Assembly: GCF_040008265.1 (NCBI RefSeq)
Contig: NZ_CP155620.1
Span: 124,001 to 188,000, forward strand
Length of the DNA stretch: 64,000 nt
Direction of reading: 5' to 3'
DNA from: Campylobacter sp. CCS1377
GTDB taxonomy: Bacteria > Campylobacterota > Campylobacteria > Campylobacterales > Campylobacteraceae
Of this stretch, positions 62,438 to 64,000 are shown piece by piece. Every line of letters begins with the position of its first letter. The stretch's first letter is position 1. The position numbers were made by a program, and so were the translations under genes. The notes below the pieces were generated by a model. The model did no database searches. It saw nothing but the letters and a program-made list of their open reading frames with translations, and was not told where the DNA came from.

Positions 62438-64000
62438 ATGAGAGTTTTAATTTTAATTTGTATAAGTTTTATATATCTTTTTGGCTTTGATTTGGTATTA
62501 AATACAGGTAGAGAAAATAACTCTACCTTTGCTATTTTGCATTTAAAAAATGATAAAGAATTTAGTTGTAAAGAGCTTGTTGTTGATGGAAAATCTCATT
62601 TCCAGTGCGATATTTTAGGAAATATTGAGCGAGAATTTCAAAATCAAAAATTTGATTATTTTGATTTGGAATTTAAAAAGCAAAATGACAATTTGCAAAT
62701 TTTGATTTATCCAAAAATTGAAGCAAAAATGTATATTTTAGATCCGGAGCTTTATGCAAAAACAGATGTTAAAAATACTAAAAATATCAATACATCAAAG
62801 AATTTCACCTTTGTTTTTTCAGAAAAAATTGATTTTGTTGATGAACGCGATGGTTTAAATTTTGATATTAAATTTCCACATGAGATTTTACCTTCAATTG
62901 GAGCTTTAGATTTGGAATCAAATCCCGTTGTTATTCCACAAAGTGCAGATATTAATACTTATGTGCGTATAAAAAATGAATATGAAAAAAGTAATTATTT
63001 GCAAGTAATTAGCGACGCACAAAATGCTATCAATCGTTACAGTGGCAGTATTTTTATGAGTGAATTTATACTTTATAAATTAAGGGCACAAAATAAACTT
63101 TATACCTATAATGATGAAGATAAAGATCAAGCAGTCTTGGAAGCTATGCTCGAAGAGAGCAAAAATTGGATGCGCACTTTTACGAGTGATAAAAATTTTC
63201 CCGAAATTCTATATTTAAGTATGAGAGCTTATATGGGTCTTAGTCAAAAAAATAATGTTGATTATGTGATCGGCATCTTAAAAAATGAGCATGCGGGAAA
63301 TTATTTTTCAGAGCTTGCACTTTTAGATTATGCAGAATATCTTTATCATTTAGGTAAAAAAGAAGAGGGAATGCTTTTAAATGAGCAAATTTATTATCAA
63401 AGTCAAAATAAAGATTTAGCCAGTCGTGCAGGAGCTTTTTTAGCTAAGTATTACATAGAAAAAAAAGATTATTCTAAGGCTATATCATTTATAAATCTGA
63501 TTTTTGAAGCTAATCCTGCTTATTTTGTTCAAGATAAAAATAGAGCTTTGGATTTAGCAGAGCTTTTAAGTATGCATAAACTTTATAATCTTAGCTCGGC
63601 AATTTACGAAAAGGTTTTTCTTGATTTAAAAACCATAGATCCAGAATATGAAAAAACCTTGAAAAATTTGGCACTTGATCTAAGTCAAACTGCAAGGCAT
63701 CAAGATGCTAAAAAATATCTCGATCTTTATGTGGAAGAATTTATGGATGGAGAATTTATTACAGAAATCAAAGAAGCTTCAGATCGTATATTTTTTGATA
63801 CAGCAGATAATAATTCGACTTTACTGCATGAGCGTTATACGCAATTAAGAGAGCAATACAATAATGAAATTTCTCAAAGAGCTTTAAGTGAAGATGTGAA
63901 ATTGTATTTTAACGAAGGAAATTATTCTAAGGTTTTAGAATTTAAAGATTTAATTGATCAAAGTCAAAATCCAGATGATAAAGGCTATCTTAGTAAAGCC
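62438..64000 (+). CDS. pflA: Paralysed-flagellum protein PflA (3-prime truncated by the window)
   Basis: The frame is open from ATG 62438 to the window end, exactly 521 codons. It begins with a signal-anchor-like sequence (MRVLILICISFIYLFGFDLV) and a beta-rich N-terminal domain (to about residue 200), followed by TPR-like helices (SELALLDYAEYLYHLGKKEE, AGAFLAKYYIEKKDYSKAI). PflA is needed for motility in C. jejuni and forms part of the periplasmic motor scaffold with PflB. Two N-glycosylation sequons are seen, ENNST (Asn28) and DNNST (Asn459). It follows nuoN, as in the genus. No function is inferred for the missing end. Confidence 0.92.
   Translation, partial: MRVLILICISFIYLFGFDLVLNTGRENNSTFAILHLKNDKEFSCKELVVDGKSHFQCDILGNIEREFQNQKFDYFDLEFKKQNDNLQILIYPKIEAKMYILDPELYAKTDVKNTKNINTSKNFTFVFSEKIDFVDERDGLNFDIKFPHEILPSIGALDLESNPVVIPQSADINTYVRIKNEYEKSNYLQVISDAQNAINRYSGSIFMSEFILYKLRAQNKLYTYNDEDKDQAVLEAMLEESKNWMRTFTSDKNFPEILYLSMRAYMGLSQKNNVDYVIGILKNEHAGNYFSELALLDYAEYLYHLGKKEEGMLLNEQIYYQSQNKDLASRAGAFLAKYYIEKKDYSKAISFINLIFEANPAYFVQDKNRALDLAELLSMHKLYNLSSAIYEKVFLDLKTIDPEYEKTLKNLALDLSQTARHQDAKKYLDLYVEEFMDGEFITEIKEASDRIFFDTADNNSTLLHERYTQLREQYNNEISQRALSEDVKLYFNEGNYSKVLEFKDLIDQSQNPDDKGYLSKA

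Noticed and set aside
1-64000. tRNA, rRNA, insertion sequences or prophage
   Set aside because: I saw no cloverleaf with a CCA end and T-loop, no rRNA core sequence, and no transposase, integrase or phage structural gene.

Overview
The window reads as chromosomal DNA of an epsilonproteobacterium of the Campylobacter jejuni / C. coli group. The evidence is very low GC, short intergenic gaps, TATAAT-type extended -10 boxes without clear -35 boxes, bacterial N-glycosylation sequons (D/E-X-N-X-S/T) in periplasmic proteins, a complex I operon with small proteins in place of NuoE and NuoF, a nikZYXWV-type nickel transporter, CioAB-type cytochrome bd genes and the paralysed-flagellum gene pflA. The blocks are not in the order I remember from C. 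jejuni NCTC 11168, so this is probably another lineage, but I cannot name the species.

Layout. 1-8.25 kb (+): end of a TolA-like gene, then tolB-pal-cpoB (Tol-Pal envelope system), slyD, fabD, mtnN, a TtcA-like gene, an isochorismatase-family gene, a membrane-anchored DUF2726 protein and recO. 8.25-15.9 kb (-): arylsulfate sulfotransferase astA, dus, a membrane protein, a DksA-like zinc-finger gene, rlmH, accD and bamA. 16-24.1 kb (+): tyrA, an M23 peptidase like Pgp3, lpxC, a TsaB-like gene, thrB, ylxR, infB, rbfA and rimP. 24.1-28 kb (+): an accessory island with an AT palindrome, a 72-residue unknown ORF and an McrB/McrC type IV restriction pair. 28-31.4 kb (-): ybeY, map, murI, nhaA and a YjfB-like gene. 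31.4-35.4 kb: a small FMN-binding protein gene (+), then a four-gene cytochrome bd operon (-) made of DUF4492, cydA, cydB and an ORF of only 34 codons, then a cupin gene (-). 35.6-38.2 kb: hook gene flgE with a sigma-54 promoter. 38.2-40.1 kb: a 1.9-kb gene-poor tract with structured inverted repeats, an 11-C homopolymer, a hairpin repeat family and a broken toxin-antitoxin locus. 40.1-43.8 kb: dcuA-aspA (-) and ung (+). 44.2-48.9 kb: five-gene nickel/peptide ABC transporter operon. 49-62.4 kb: the 14-gene nuo operon. 62.4 kb to the end: 5-prime part of pflA.

How the genes work together. Tol-Pal/CpoB, BamA, LpxC and the M23 peptidase build the envelope and cell shape. DcuA and AspA take up and deaminate aspartate to fumarate. 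Complex I, lacking its NADH module, feeds the menaquinone pool, and MtnN (as MqnB) probably acts in futalosine-pathway menaquinone synthesis. Cytochrome bd re-oxidises quinol. NikZYXWV and the metal-binding tail of SlyD serve nickel handling.

The observations I rate highest are the overlooked 34-codon ORF after cydB, the McrB with a domain inserted inside its GTPase fold next to an unknown 72-aa gene, the structured repeat and poly-C tract after flgE, the TtcA-like protein missing a cluster cysteine, and the six-sequon linker of CpoB.
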